This document shows positions 15,099 to 25,600 of a stretch of 57,307 nucleotides of DNA, piece by piece; position 1 is the first letter of the stretch, and every line of letters starts with the position of its first letter. The stretch comes from an uncultured bacterium. GTDB taxonomy: Bacteria > Cyanobacteriota > Vampirovibrionia > Gastranaerophilales > Gastranaerophilaceae. Position numbers and translations under genes: made by a program. The notes under the pieces are model-generated. The model made no database searches, was not told where the DNA came from, and saw nothing but the letters and a program-made list of their open reading frames with translations. Location: the NCBI GenBank assembly GCA_902788345.1, contig CADAJP010000008.1, forward strand, positions 1 to 57,307, written 5' to 3'.

Positions 15099-16136
15099 AT
15101 GAGTTTAGTTAATCTGTTGTCACACAAAGGTGATAAAATATTATTTACCACTCCATCCCACAGTCAAAAGCATGTGATATATGAACCGCTGTCAGAAATG
15201 TATAAGATTGACATTTCCGAAGTTGATTGTCTTGACCCGCAAGAAGCACTGACAAGAGCTCAACTTTGGGCAAGATCAATATACAAAACCTACTCAACAA
15301 CATTTTTAACAAACGGTTCAACAAGCGGAATAATTGCAGCAGTATTAGCATGTGCGGATGTCGGCGATAAAGTTCTTATATGGGAAAATGCTCATCCGTG
15401 CCACCTTAATGCAGTGCGTCTTGCAGGTGCAAGAGCTCTTACTTATAAACTTGAAATTGATCCAAATTGGGGAATTCCGCTTGAAACAGATCCTAAAATG
15501 ATTGAGTCATATTTAAGCAGATACGATATTAAGGCTGTTATAATAACATCTCCGACATACGAAGGCATTATTTCCGATATTGAAGAGATAAAAAATATAT
15601 GTGAAAAACACAATGCATATCTTATTGTTGACGAAGCACACGGTGCATTATATCCGTTTAGCGACAACTTGCCGCTTTCAGCCGTAAATATTGCCGATTT
15701 TACGGTTCAGTCTTTACACAAAACAGCCGGAGGACTAAACCCGACAGCACTTTTACACTGCAACTGCGAAATAGATGTTAAACCGGCTCTTGCAACAATC
15801 TCGACAACCTCCCCGTCTTATCCTTTACTTGCATCTATTGAAGATAATCTTGTTTATCTTAATTCTAAACAAGGGCGCAAAGATATAGACAAACTTATAG
15901 AAAGACTTGATAAGTTGAGAGAAAAAGTAGATAATGTTTTGTTCTTTGGAGATGATCCGACAAAACTTCTTATCAGAATACCAAATGTGAGCGGATATGA
16001 GTTATCTGAAATTTTGTACGAAAAATTCGGAATTGAAGACGAAAAAACAAACGAAAAATCCACCCTTTTATTGTGCGGAATAGGAACAGACAACAAAAAA
16101 ATCGATAAACTTGAAAAAGCACTTTCTAAACTGTAA
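15099..16136 (+). CDS. Orn/Lys/Arg decarboxylase-like PLP enzyme (short form)
   Basis: 345 residues of aminotransferase fold type I. Signatures include TTPSHSQKH near the start, FLTNGSTSGI (PLP phosphate site), IVDEAHG (Asp contacting the pyridine nitrogen) and QSLHKTAGGL, where the Lys after SLH would bind PLP. The pattern matches the major domain of Orn/Lys/Arg decarboxylases (YaaO/SpeA-like). These usually have about 450-490 residues; this one lacks most of the C-terminal domain, leaving its activity uncertain. The substrate cannot be predicted. It follows the PilZ gene by 15 bases and converges with the TPR gene with no gap. Confidence 0.8.
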   Translation: MSLVNLLSHKGDKILFTTPSHSQKHVIYEPLSEMYKIDISEVDCLDPQEALTRAQLWARSIYKTYSTTFLTNGSTSGIIAAVLACADVGDKVLIWENAHPCHLNAVRLAGARALTYKLEIDPNWGIPLETDPKMIESYLSRYDIKAVIITSPTYEGIISDIEEIKNICEKHNAYLIVDEAHGALYPFSDNLPLSAVNIADFTVQSLHKTAGGLNPTALLHCNCEIDVKPALATISTTSPSYPLLASIEDNLVYLNSKQGRKDIDKLIERLDKLREKVDNVLFFGDDPTKLLIRIPNVSGYELSEILYEKFGIEDEKTNEKSTLLLCGIGTDNKKIDKLEKALSKL

Positions 16137-16703
16137 TTAATTTAACTCTTTTACAAGATCCTTGATATGCTTTTGCACTGCCGGAGTGATAAGTAGATCC
16201 GGTTCAGACATTGCAAAGTTATCAAGTGTCGTAATTGCTTTGCGTTTATTACCGTTCTGTTCTTCCAAAAGCCCAACCATTACACCTGCAACCGGATTTT
16301 TACCCTGCAACTTTCTGTATTCAGCAAGCTTTTCGTTTGTTTTGCCAAGGCGTTTATAGCATTTTGCAAGGTTCATATAAAAATCAAAATTCAAGCTATA
16401 CTGCTTTATTGCATCTTCAAAACATTGCAAAGCAAGTTCCGGATATCCGATTATCAAATATACTTTCCCGAGATTATTCATATAAATCGCAGTTGACTGT
16501 GCTTTTGGGTTTAAACTTATTGCTATTTTAAATTCCTGAATCGCAGCATAATAACATTTTTCCTCAAGATACATAATCCCTTTATTGTTGTGATCCCAGG
16601 CATTTTTTTCGGGGTCTATAGTATAAGTTACAATGGTACCGGGAGAAGAAAACACCGGCAATGACGATAGTATTAAAATTAGTATGGTTAAAAACTTTTT
16701 CAT
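16137..16703 (-). CDS. Secreted TPR-repeat protein
   Basis: 188 residues. A signal peptide (MKKFLTILILILSSLPVFS) is followed by three to four tetratricopeptide repeats: GIMYLEEKCYYAAIQEFKIA, NLGKVYLIIGYPELALQCFE and NLAKCYKRLGKTNEKLAEY. It is probably a periplasmic scaffold for protein-protein contacts. It converges with the decarboxylase-like gene with stops directly adjacent, and lies 26 bases downstream of the MBL-fold hydrolase gene on the same strand. No specific partner is evident. Confidence 0.82.
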   Translation of the reverse strand: MKKFLTILILILSSLPVFSSPGTIVTYTIDPEKNAWDHNNKGIMYLEEKCYYAAIQEFKIAISLNPKAQSTAIYMNNLGKVYLIIGYPELALQCFEDAIKQYSLNFDFYMNLAKCYKRLGKTNEKLAEYRKLQGKNPVAGVMVGLLEEQNGNKRKAITTLDNFAMSEPDLLITPAVQKHIKDLVKELN

Positions 16704-16729
16704 ATTATATTCTTAATAAAAATTTTTTA

Positions 16730-17653
16730 TTATTCAACATCAAATTCCATACCTTCATAAGACATAATAATATTTTTATTACTTGTCGTATAAAGCTCTT
16801 TTATTCGGTCTAAAGTTTCATCATTATATGACGGATCGTAATGGAAAAATGCAAGATGTTTTGCACTTGACTGCTTCATAGTTTCAATTGCCATATCAAA
16901 TGTTGAATGTCCGTAACCCTGTTTTGGAGAATGTAAATTAAGGTAATCTTCTGAAGTATATTGAGAATCGTGAATTAACAAATCGCAATTTTTTGCAAAC
17001 TGAACAAACTTCTTATCACCGCCAAAATAACATTCTTTATCGGTTGCATAAACAACGGACTTTCCTTTATATGACACTTTGTAAACAATAACTCCATCTT
17101 GCGGATGCACATATGACTTATAAAAGGATACAACTACATCATCTTCAGTTGCGGATAAATCACTTTTTGGCACAAGACAAGGAGCTGCGTCTTTTCTATA
17201 CAAAATGACATTATCTTCAGATATATCATTTATTTCAAAACTGCAGGCAATATCTCCTAAATCTATCGGAAATGTTTTACCAAAAACCAAATCCGATAAA
17301 CTCTTTTGCAAGTCAGAATTTCCGCATCCGGCACCAAAAATTTGTATTTTTGAAGATTTTACATGCATAGGTTTGAAAAAAGTAAGCCCAAGCAAATGAT
17401 CCTGATGTATGTGAGAAAGTAAAACAGAGGTACTGATAGGTTTTCTATCTTCAGGATTTAAACCTGAAGAAATATAGTTTGAGAGCAATTCATTGCCAAC
17501 ATTTACTATACCTGTTCCGGCATCAAGAATTATTGTATGACCGCCTGCATTAATCTCAACACAAGCAGTATTTCCGCCGTATTTTAAAAACTTTTTATCT
17601 GCAACAGGGAAACTGCCTCTTACCCCTCTGAATTTAACTTTAAAATCGCTCAT
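16730..17653 (-). CDS. MBL-fold metallo-hydrolase
   Basis: 307 residues. Starts with the pattern KFRGVRGSFPV ... YGGNTACVEI seen in PhnP/cAMP-phosphodiesterase-like members, followed by the metal site HIHQDH (residues 81-86, HxHxDH) and later D-A-G-T-G. Further ligands are likely in HDSQYTSEDY and HSTFDMAIE (the His-rich C-terminal part) and FFHYDPSYND. It probably hydrolyses a phosphodiester or cyclic nucleotide, but the substrate is not readable. No signal peptide, so cytoplasmic. Ribosome binding site AAAGGC. Possibly co-transcribed with the secreted TPR gene. Confidence 0.85.
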   Translation of the reverse strand: MSDFKVKFRGVRGSFPVADKKFLKYGGNTACVEINAGGHTIILDAGTGIVNVGNELLSNYISSGLNPEDRKPISTSVLLSHIHQDHLLGLTFFKPMHVKSSKIQIFGAGCGNSDLQKSLSDLVFGKTFPIDLGDIACSFEINDISEDNVILYRKDAAPCLVPKSDLSATEDDVVVSFYKSYVHPQDGVIVYKVSYKGKSVVYATDKECYFGGDKKFVQFAKNCDLLIHDSQYTSEDYLNLHSPKQGYGHSTFDMAIETMKQSSAKHLAFFHYDPSYNDETLDRIKELYTTSNKNIIMSYEGMEFDVE

Positions 17654-17759
17654 AAATCATTGCCTTTACTTATACTTCACCTCATGTTCTATAATACCAC
17701 TCATGTAAAATCAAGTGTTCATCCGAATACATTATTTATTTTTCTGATATAATGTATTT

Positions 17760-18686
17760 ATGAAAAAATTTTTATTAGGACTAATAATATTAACAGCATT
17801 GTTTAATACAACTGCATTTGCAAATGAAGTAGAAGACGATTATTTTGACATTGCAGGGAATTATTGTGTTGTGGGAGATTACAATTCCGCAATGGAATAT
17901 CTGGATAAAATTTTAAAGATAAATCCTTCCAATCAGCGTGCAATTAATTTAAAAAAAGGACTCAGCCACGTAATATCAAAAGACAAAAAATCTTTTATTG
18001 ATAATACTGCGCCGTCTGTAAAAACAGCAATGGAATTTAAACGAATAGGTAACGAAAGAGAAGAATTAAGATACCTTATAAAAGGAACTCAGGAACAAAA
18101 TTCCTATCTTGCGTATTATTATCTCGGGAACTTTTACCGTTCAAAAAAAGCCTATAAAGATGCAATTGATGCATACAATGCATCATCTTCGGCAAGAACC
18201 GATTTTGCTCCTGCATATTTAACAACAGCTATAGTTCTTTACGAAACAGGGCAATATAATTCGGCAATAAACCCTATAGACAAGTATTTAACTTTTAACC
18301 CTGAAGACGATTTGGCTTATGCGGTAAAATCAAGAATTGAATTTGCAATGGGCATGCTGAATGAATCAAAATCAGACTTGCAAAAAGCTATAGAAATAAA
18401 TGACTGCCCCGACTATCAATTTGATATGGCAAAAATATTATACAAAGAAGGTAAATACCAGGAATCAAAAGACCTGTTTAAAAGTCTTTTAAATGACATA
18501 CAAACCTCAAAAATATACGAATATATGGGTTTGTGTGATTATGCACTTGGTAACTATAAAAGTGCTTTAACAGATTTTGACAGGGCAATATTACTTACCG
18601 TAAATGACGATTATCTTGAAGCAAGATATAATGAAATAAAGGCAATACTGGAAAAACAAAATGAGACGGCAGAAACACCACAATAA
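17760..18686 (+). CDS. Secreted TPR-repeat protein
   Basis: 308 residues. Signal peptide (MKKFLLGLIIL ... TTAFA, cleavage near residue 21). At least five TPR-like units follow, for example AGNYCVVGDYNSAMEYLDKI, YLGNFYRSKKAYKDAIDAY, TTAIVLYETGQYNSAI and MGLCDYALGNYKSALTDFDR. It is likely periplasmic. Its 3' end overlaps the metallophosphoesterase gene by 26 bases, indicating a two-gene operon and translational coupling. A TATAAT sequence lies just upstream (about 17747) but the -35 region is weak. Confidence 0.85.
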   Translation: MKKFLLGLIILTALFNTTAFANEVEDDYFDIAGNYCVVGDYNSAMEYLDKILKINPSNQRAINLKKGLSHVISKDKKSFIDNTAPSVKTAMEFKRIGNEREELRYLIKGTQEQNSYLAYYYLGNFYRSKKAYKDAIDAYNASSSARTDFAPAYLTTAIVLYETGQYNSAINPIDKYLTFNPEDDLAYAVKSRIEFAMGMLNESKSDLQKAIEINDCPDYQFDMAKILYKEGKYQESKDLFKSLLNDIQTSKIYEYMGLCDYALGNYKSALTDFDRAILLTVNDDYLEARYNEIKAILEKQNETAETPQ

Positions 18687-19647
18687 AAATAGACCGGATA
18701 ATTTTTTTACAAAACTGTTTAACACTTTTGTAACACTGGGTCTTACTGCGTGCTTAATGTGGGGATTACAGGCATACAGCAGCTGCACAAGTCTTAAATT
18801 TATTCAATTAAGTGATATACATTTTCTTGCAGAAGGTTCAAATACAACATTTAAAATGATTGGAGAATCCCCGAGGCTATTGACTGACGCAATTGACCAA
18901 ATCAATGAACACAAAGATTTGGACTTTGTAATGATTACCGGAGATTTAATTGATAAACCGTTTGAAAAAGAACTCAAGGCAGTATTACCATATTTGGAAA
19001 AATTAAATTTTCCGTGGTACTTTGCATTCGGCAACCACGACAGATGCGTGGGCGGATACTTAAATACAGACTTATATATGAAAATGATAAAACAGGTAAA
19101 TCCTGACTATCAGTTTAAAAAGCCGTACTATGCCTTCACTCCCAAAAGAGGCTACAGGGTAATTGTTCTTGACGATATTATTACAAGTGATATAACTTCT
19201 CAGGGATATGTAGATCCTGCACAAATTAAATGGCTGGAAAAAGAATTAAACAAAGCAAAAAATGATACGGTTTTAATATTTATGCATATACCACTAATTG
19301 AACCTTTTTCAAGTCCGAACCACAGATTGCGTAATTCTTCACAGGTAATGGGTATTATTGAAAGTCATACAAATCCTATCGGAGTTTTTCAGGGACACTA
19401 TCACGCAGCAAGAGTAGAACAGAGAAATAATGTACTGTATGTAAATACTCCGGCACTTGTATCCTATCCAAATGCTTTTCGTATGGTTACGGTGCAAAAC
19501 CTTAAAGATAAAACTGTTTTTGATTTACGCTGGATTGAAACAAGAGAAAAAACCATTCAAAAAATGGCAAAACTTCTTGTAATGGTTTCTTCTATATACA
19601 CAGGGGAAGAAAAAGACCGGCAGGGTGTTTATGAAATAAAAAAATAA
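18661..19647 (+). CDS. Membrane-anchored calcineurin-like phosphoesterase
   Basis: 328 residues. One N-terminal membrane segment (residues about 20-42, LFNTFVTLGLTACLMWGL) then the metallophosphoesterase motifs in order: QLSDIHF, ITGDLID, FGNHDR, FMHIPL and GHYHAA. These supply the dinuclear metal ligands of the family (DxH, GDxx, GNHD, H, GHxH). It is probably an anchored periplasmic or membrane-side phosphodiesterase. The ATG overlaps the TPR gene by 26 bases and has only a weak ribosome binding site, so translation is likely coupled. Substrate unknown. Confidence 0.88.
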   Translation: MRRQKHHNKNRPDNFFTKLFNTFVTLGLTACLMWGLQAYSSCTSLKFIQLSDIHFLAEGSNTTFKMIGESPRLLTDAIDQINEHKDLDFVMITGDLIDKPFEKELKAVLPYLEKLNFPWYFAFGNHDRCVGGYLNTDLYMKMIKQVNPDYQFKKPYYAFTPKRGYRVIVLDDIITSDITSQGYVDPAQIKWLEKELNKAKNDTVLIFMHIPLIEPFSSPNHRLRNSSQVMGIIESHTNPIGVFQGHYHAARVEQRNNVLYVNTPALVSYPNAFRMVTVQNLKDKTVFDLRWIETREKTIQKMAKLLVMVSSIYTGEEKDRQGVYEIKK

Positions 19648-19750
19648 GTACCCTTTAAGGCTATTTTCAAACCTTTAACCAATACTATTCGGGGATTATT
19701 TATGTATAAAAAGCCGTAATAATATAACTATTATGATAGTTAGGAAAATT

Positions 19751-19915
19751 ATGGCAGATCTTTTAAAATTTACAAAAATGATTGCAAAGAGAATTAATTA
19801 CTATGATGCAATTATAGAATTTACAGACGAAACTCACTGGTTTAATCCTTTTTACAACGGCAGGGAAGTTATTGTCATATGGTCTGAAAAAGATGAAGAT
19901 GCAGCTAATTATTAA
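19751..19915 (+). CDS. Small hypothetical protein
   Basis: 54 residues beginning MADLLKFTKMIAKRINYYD, with an acidic, aromatic C-terminal half (ETHWFNPFYNGREVIVIWSEKDED). The ATG at 19751 is preferred over one six codons upstream because TTAGGAAAATT supplies a ribosome binding site. No signal peptide or known motif. It stands alone between the phosphoesterase and the uridine kinase-like gene. Codon use is like the neighbours; existence is likely but not certain. Confidence 0.5.
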   Translation: MADLLKFTKMIAKRINYYDAIIEFTDETHWFNPFYNGREVIVIWSEKDEDAANY

Positions 19916-20013
19916 TATTCGTTTTGTCTATTTATATATTTTTACATTAACTAGCAAAAATTTTTTTTCTCGTGTATTATTACATGCATATCCTATCAAT
20001 ATTGGAATTAAAC

Positions 20014-20865
20014 ATGCAATCGCTACAAGAAAAAGAACATGAAAAAATATTCAAACCCGATTTTAATTCAAAATCCGGACGGGAACTACTTGCGTTTTAT
20101 CTGCAGACTAAGTTCAAACAAATATTTTTATATGACAAAAAACAACAAACCCCGATAATTAACGCAATTAACCCAAATTTTATCGGCAGATTTACCAAAA
20201 GAATTATCAATAATCCATCAAAGCGTATGCTTATCGGAGTAACGGGAGAATCCGCATCCGGCAAATCAACAATCTGCCGCGAAATAAAAAATGTAATCGA
20301 AAGATTATCAATGCCTGTAACCGTATTAAGTACGGACAATTATTTTAATGATATTTCTGAACTTATAGACAAATACGGTTCATTTGATGCCGTAAGAGAT
20401 AGCGGATATGATGTTGATGCTCCGACAAGTTTCCAAATGGATATACTAAGACAAGATTTAGAAAGCCTGTCAGACGGAACGGATATTAAAGCTCCGATGT
20501 ATCTGCCAAACGGAACAGGAATTTCTATACCAAAAGCTCTTGAAGTTAAATCACAAAAAATCGTAGTTGTTGAAGGTATTGCAACTATGTATGACGCTAT
20601 TAAAGATGTTTTTGATATAAAAATATATGTTGAAACAGATAACGAAATCAGACGCTCAAGATTTGTTTCAAGAGCCATTGAAGAGAGAAATCAAGACGAA
20701 GAAAATGCACTTAAACACTGGAATTATATATCATTGGCCGGTGAAAAATATGTAAAACCGTTTAGAAAAGAGGCAGATTTGGTATTGAACGGGAATTCAG
20801 ATTTAAGCTATTTTGCTCAAATCCTTGAATATATCTACACAATCACCAATAATTTTGAAAATTAA
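20014..20865 (+). CDS. Uridine kinase/phosphoribulokinase-family P-loop kinase
   Basis: About 283 residues. Walker A is GVTGESASGKST in a strand-loop-helix context near residue 75, followed by STDNYFND (the nucleoside-binding Asp-Tyr pair of uridine kinases), PTSFQMDIL, KAPMY and VVVEGIAT. An R-R-S-R-F-x-x-R lid region follows (RRSRFVSRAIEER). About 60 extra N-terminal residues precede the kinase core. Candidate starts are GTG 19972, ATG 19984 and ATG 20014; the last is preferred for GGAATT ten bases upstream, though this is not decisive. Family members phosphorylate uridine, pantothenate or ribulose-5-phosphate; the exact substrate is unresolved. Confidence 0.75.
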   Translation: MQSLQEKEHEKIFKPDFNSKSGRELLAFYLQTKFKQIFLYDKKQQTPIINAINPNFIGRFTKRIINNPSKRMLIGVTGESASGKSTICREIKNVIERLSMPVTVLSTDNYFNDISELIDKYGSFDAVRDSGYDVDAPTSFQMDILRQDLESLSDGTDIKAPMYLPNGTGISIPKALEVKSQKIVVVEGIATMYDAIKDVFDIKIYVETDNEIRRSRFVSRAIEERNQDEENALKHWNYISLAGEKYVKPFRKEADLVLNGNSDLSYFAQILEYIYTITNNFEN

Positions 20866-20882
20866 TAAACAGAGGGTTAAAC

Positions 20883-21683
20883 ATGAGAATATATAACATT
20901 ACACAGGAGAATTCAAAAAAGAGCCTATGGTTTGATATTATATTTATGCTCATAATTAGTGCGATACCTTTTAGTGCGTGCATTTTTGATTTTAACATTA
21001 TCACTTTTTCAATCTTATTTATTATGATTGTTATAGATATAATCTTTTTCATAAATTTGTATAAAAAAAGACAAGAATATAAAAACACAGTAAGTTTTCA
21101 CAAATTAATCAATTATATAGATTTTGAGTTCGACAGAATACTCATATGTGCAAACGCAGAAGATGGCACGCAGAAATTCTTAAAATACAAATACAGCGAT
21201 TTTGACTCTATAAATATTGAACTGGAAACCTTTGATTCCAGCACGACAAGAAAACACTATACAGGAATACGTGATATAGCTGTATATTTTAACTCCGAAA
21301 ACGAAGATGCCAAATTTGTATTACATTCATACCACATGACTTTTGGCGGGAATTTAAACACGATATACAAAATAATTGATTATGTAAAAAATTCCCAAAA
21401 ACTAACTTATACACTTAAAGGTACGGGTGACAAGAGCGAAATCATAGAAAAACTGGACTTTTACATTGAAAATAACAGAAAACTCAGAGTTGAACACAGC
21501 GGAAGAAAGGATTTAAAACTTCTTTCAATAATAATATTTGTATGGGGAATTGCAATCAGCCTTATTACAATTCTGCCGATTGCAGGAGCAAAAGGAACAA
21601 TTATATCGAGCATAACTTTTGGTTTGATTGCATACTTAATTTATTTCCCTGTAATTCTTGATAAAAGCGAAGAAGAACAATAA
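20883..21683 (+). CDS. Membrane protein, unknown function
   Basis: 266 residues. Two membrane segments lie near the N terminus (about 18-38 and 42-60) and two near the C terminus (about 215-235 and 240-258). Between is a soluble beta-rich domain (about 70-205) with charged surface. The layout resembles small membrane proteins with a PH-like cytoplasmic domain (SLRV-type YdbT or DUF-type), but I cannot assign one. A ribosome binding site (AGAGGG) precedes the ATG. It follows the kinase-like gene by 17 bases and may be co-transcribed with it. Confidence 0.75.
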   Translation: MRIYNITQENSKKSLWFDIIFMLIISAIPFSACIFDFNIITFSILFIMIVIDIIFFINLYKKRQEYKNTVSFHKLINYIDFEFDRILICANAEDGTQKFLKYKYSDFDSINIELETFDSSTTRKHYTGIRDIAVYFNSENEDAKFVLHSYHMTFGGNLNTIYKIIDYVKNSQKLTYTLKGTGDKSEIIEKLDFYIENNRKLRVEHSGRKDLKLLSIIIFVWGIAISLITILPIAGAKGTIISSITFGLIAYLIYFPVILDKSEEEQ

Positions 21684-21750
21684 AATTTGCCCAAATGTAA
21701 ATAAAAATTAACACATCAGCAAAAAATTTTTATTTTAAGTTTTACTGCTA

Positions 21751-21784
21751 TATATCGTAAGGATATATGATATTTTCATATATC
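21751..21784. promoter_or_regulatory. Possible operator hairpin upstream of 21842 gene
   Basis: GATATATGA (21762-21770), TATTT, TCATATATC (21776-21784) form a perfect 9-bp inverted repeat. An overlapping repeat TATATC ... GATATA precedes it. No T run follows, so a terminator is unlikely; a protein-binding site or RNA hairpin is more probable. AT-rich sequence makes such repeats easier to find by chance. Confidence 0.35.
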
Positions 21785-21841
21785 AATTTACAAAATACAA
21801 AAAATGTTTATAATTTTAACATAGAGTGGTAAAAAAGGGGA

Positions 21842-22585
21842 ATGAAAATGGTTATAACACCGGTCAATTCAGTAAATTTTAAAAACAATTATGCATCTTT
21901 AAATTTTGGTTCAAGAAAAAATAATGATACGGAAGGACAAGAATTTAATCCTTCACAAAGACGAAATACGACAGATTTATCAAAAATGCCTGTTGTTGTA
22001 TTGCTTGCAATGACACCGGCACTATCAGAGGCAAAAGTTCCCGAAAACTATGCTAATATAATACCTATTACAACAAATTATACAAAACCCGAACAGGATG
22101 TTTCCGCATATGCCAGATTTCCGGAAACACAAGAAACTCCGCAATCAAAAGCTCCGTTTGGCTGGGAAAGCATTAAATATATGAATATAAATGCTTCATA
22201 CAAATTTTTTGCAAGAGGCGAGGAACAAAATTTAATTTTTGTTGATCAGGGAAGAAAAAATTCCGTCAGTTTAATATATATTATTCCAACCAATTCTAAA
22301 GGAAGCAAAGACGAAACAGACATACCTCCGGAAGTAAGACAACTGCTATATCACAATATTGGTAAAGACAAAGAATATTGCGGAGCAATTGTTGAAGAAG
22401 ACATTATAGATGCAAATACCGGAAAGTATAAAGGTACATTAAGAAGTGAAATAAGACTTCCGGATGAAACCGCACAAAAAATTATAGATTTGCTTACCGA
22501 TCACTCAAATTTAAAAAATAACACAAGTATTAGAATAAAAGAAACAACAAATCCTAATCTGACACCTCCAAAACTTTATGAATAA
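21842..22585 (+). CDS. Lineage-type protein with LNFGSR tag
   Basis: 247 residues. The N terminus reads VNSVNFKNNYASLNFGSRKN, the F-x-G/FGSR-type tag seen in other proteins of this window, followed by a stretch with some hydrophobic character (MPVVVLLAMTPALSEAKVP, residues about 47-65) resembling an internal signal or membrane segment ending in an A-x-A-like site. The mature part is a mixed domain of unknown fold. Ribosome binding site is AAAAAGGGG. It lies 84 bases before the 1077-residue coiled-coil gene and may be co-expressed with it. Unknown function. Confidence 0.7.
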   Translation: MKMVITPVNSVNFKNNYASLNFGSRKNNDTEGQEFNPSQRRNTTDLSKMPVVVLLAMTPALSEAKVPENYANIIPITTNYTKPEQDVSAYARFPETQETPQSKAPFGWESIKYMNINASYKFFARGEEQNLIFVDQGRKNSVSLIYIIPTNSKGSKDETDIPPEVRQLLYHNIGKDKEYCGAIVEEDIIDANTGKYKGTLRSEIRLPDETAQKIIDLLTDHSNLKNNTSIRIKETTNPNLTPPKLYE

Positions 22586-22669
22586 ATGTAACAATAATTA
22601 AGAAACTTGAAATACCACCTTTTTTAAATTTTTTCATGAAATAGTAAGTGAAAAAAAGAGTGCAAGACT

Positions 22670-25600
22670 ATGGCTTTAGATTTTTATAATGAAGAATATA
22701 ACAAACCGAAGGTAGCAACCCCTGAGATCACAACGACAGGAACACCTTCAGTTTCTTCAGCTCCTGAGCCGACCAAAGCACCGATACCTATTGCTGAAAA
22801 AAAAGACGAAGACAATAAAGGTATTGGGATATCAAAAGGGGATGATTCTGCTCCGGATTCACAGGTAAAAACTATTGAGGATGAATATTATACTCTCTAT
22901 AAGAAAAAGTGTGAAGGCACGGCAACCGAAGAAGAACTTAAAAAATATGAAGAAATAAAAGCAGGCTATGAAGCATCCGCACAAAAGAATGCAACCGCAA
23001 CAACAGAAACACAAAAGGATGATAAAGCAGAGGTAAAAAAGACACCTGAACAAGAAAAAAAACATAATGAATATGCTGAACTTTATCAAGAAAGCGGAAC
23101 AGATTATGAAAAAACCTCGAGAGTTTTAGATAAATATTTAACAGAAAATAATGAATCATATGCGAAATTAAAAGAAAGTTACGGACACGCAAAAAATAAG
23201 ACTGAAAAAAATAAAATTGAACAACAGATGAAAAAGCAAAGGGATAAACTAATCCACGATTGGCAAGCTGTTGTAAATCCGGGTATAGATAATAGTAAAC
23301 TTAGCGTTAGACTTCGTCAAAGAGGTATTCGTGAAATTGGCAAGATTTTTGCTTATGCCGGAGAAAAAGGAATAAAACAAGACTCAGAAGAATTAAGAGA
23401 CAAAAAATTTATAAGTGATATTAAATCCAATAGATATGAAATTGAAAAAATAGAAACAGCAATACAAAGTATAGATTTTGAAGCTGCAAAAGATAACCCG
23501 GATCTCGTTATTAAAGAATTTGCACAGGCAATGCTTAAAGATGATGTTAAATACAATTCTTTAACCGGTGAAGCACAGGAAAAATATTTACAAGAAAAAA
23601 TAGCATCAACCATTTCAGACCGTATTGGTATGAAATTTTCAGCAGAAGAATTACAAAATAACCCGCGAATTGCTGTTTTGAAAAAAGTAATGGTAAGCAT
23701 TATTAAAAAAGCAAAAGAGAATGGCAGTGATATAAACAAGATACTAAATAATAAATCAATATTAGCAGATGAACTAATAAAAAACATGAAAAAATATGAA
23801 GCAGAAATTAATAAACTTCCCGAAAACGAAAGAAGGGATGCTAAAAGATTTCTTACACATATTATAATAAGTAAAAAAATAAACAAAGACATTGAAAAAG
23901 ATGGCGCAATTACAGAACGTGATATCTACAACAATTTAAAAAAACGCAGTGTAGAAGAAAAAAATCTAAATGAAGATGAAAAAGATCTGTTAAGATATCT
24001 TGAAAGAATTAATAAACACAATCCTGCAATATTAAACCAAGAATTTGATTATACGAGTGCAGTAAGCATGTCTATTGTGTTGGGAGAAAAACTAAACAAG
24101 ATAGGCGAAAGATATTCTGCATACATTGATGAGGGTAAAACAAGTAATGAACGCATAACAAGACTTGCTGATGTTGCTGCAAAATTTCGGGGAACAAATA
24201 AAGCTTCTACAATTTTAACCGATATAATTACCCGCTATGAAGCTAAAAACGGTTCAATAGAAAAAGAATTAATTAGCAATAAAAAGCTTAGGAATAGCAC
24301 TTTATATGCAGCATATATTGCAAACATAAATCTTGATGCTAATGATCCTGAAAGCCGTATAGCAGCTGTTAATAGCCACAAATTGCTGAAAAAAATGGGA
24401 AAACTATCTACTGCAGAAGCAATAGCATATAAAAATTCCATCAGCGGTTGGAGTGAAAATGACCACATTCGCATGGGTAAAGAAAAAGAATATCGAAATG
24501 TTTTATCAGAAAACAAACAACTCCGCAGCTTAAACACTCAAGTTGTCTTAGCTAATTTCTCGGATGATTCAATACGCAACATCCAAAAAGAGAATATTAA
24601 AACCGGAGACAAAAAATTTAATACACTATACTCGCAATCATTAATTGAATCCGCAGATCCAAAGCGACAAATATCGCTATCAAAAGAACTGCTATCATTA
24701 CATGATAGCGCTACAACGGAAGGTATAGCAGCGGCAGAGCAATCTGTAGATTCAAGTGTTCGTGAGGAGTATTCTAAAGCATTAAACAATGAAATAAACA
24801 GCGGTTACTATACCACAGAACAAAAAGCGAATTTCCAAACTGCACGTGAAACAGGGCAAACATCTTTTGAAAGAACACAATCTTCAGAAGGTGCAAAATC
24901 TGAAGCTTCAAACCTTAACAACAAAACTACAAGTCCGATTTCTTCTTCAACACCGGAAGCCGGAGTTCGCCCGACAAAAGTTACAATAAGTACAATATAC
25001 ATCTCTCAAGAATCGAAAACATACGCAAGGGAAATAAAAACAACACTTGCACAACTTGATTCTGAAAATAAAAAAGCAGAAGCAATGAAAAAAGCTGCTG
25101 ATAATATTGCAAAAATTCAAAAAGACGCAATAGAGCGAGAATATACTAAAGCTGAACAGCAAAAAATTCAGGAACAAAAACAAGCTGTTGAAACTGCCCA
25201 AAAAGAAAATGCTAAAAAATCGGAAGAAAAACTCGAATCAGATCTTGCAAAAGCAGTAGATACAAGCATTGAAGAAATTAAAGAAGAACTGCCAACCTCT
25301 CCTGAAGCCGCAGAGGTTCAAAAAGCATTCGGCGAAATGTTTAACGAGCTTAAAGCATACGCTAAAGCCGGACAAATTGATCAGGTATATTCGCTGCTTG
25401 GCAAAATTCCGAAAGCTCAGGAAAAATTCCTTGAAAAACTTGCAACTAAACACATATCAACAATAACCCACTTTATCAAAACCGCCGATAAAGCAGTTAT
25501 AAGACAATTGTGCGAACTAAATCCGTCACTTATTGCCGTACTTGATAAAAGTACCCTGCTTGAAATTGGCATAAGTAAAGCAAAAATAATAAAATACGGT

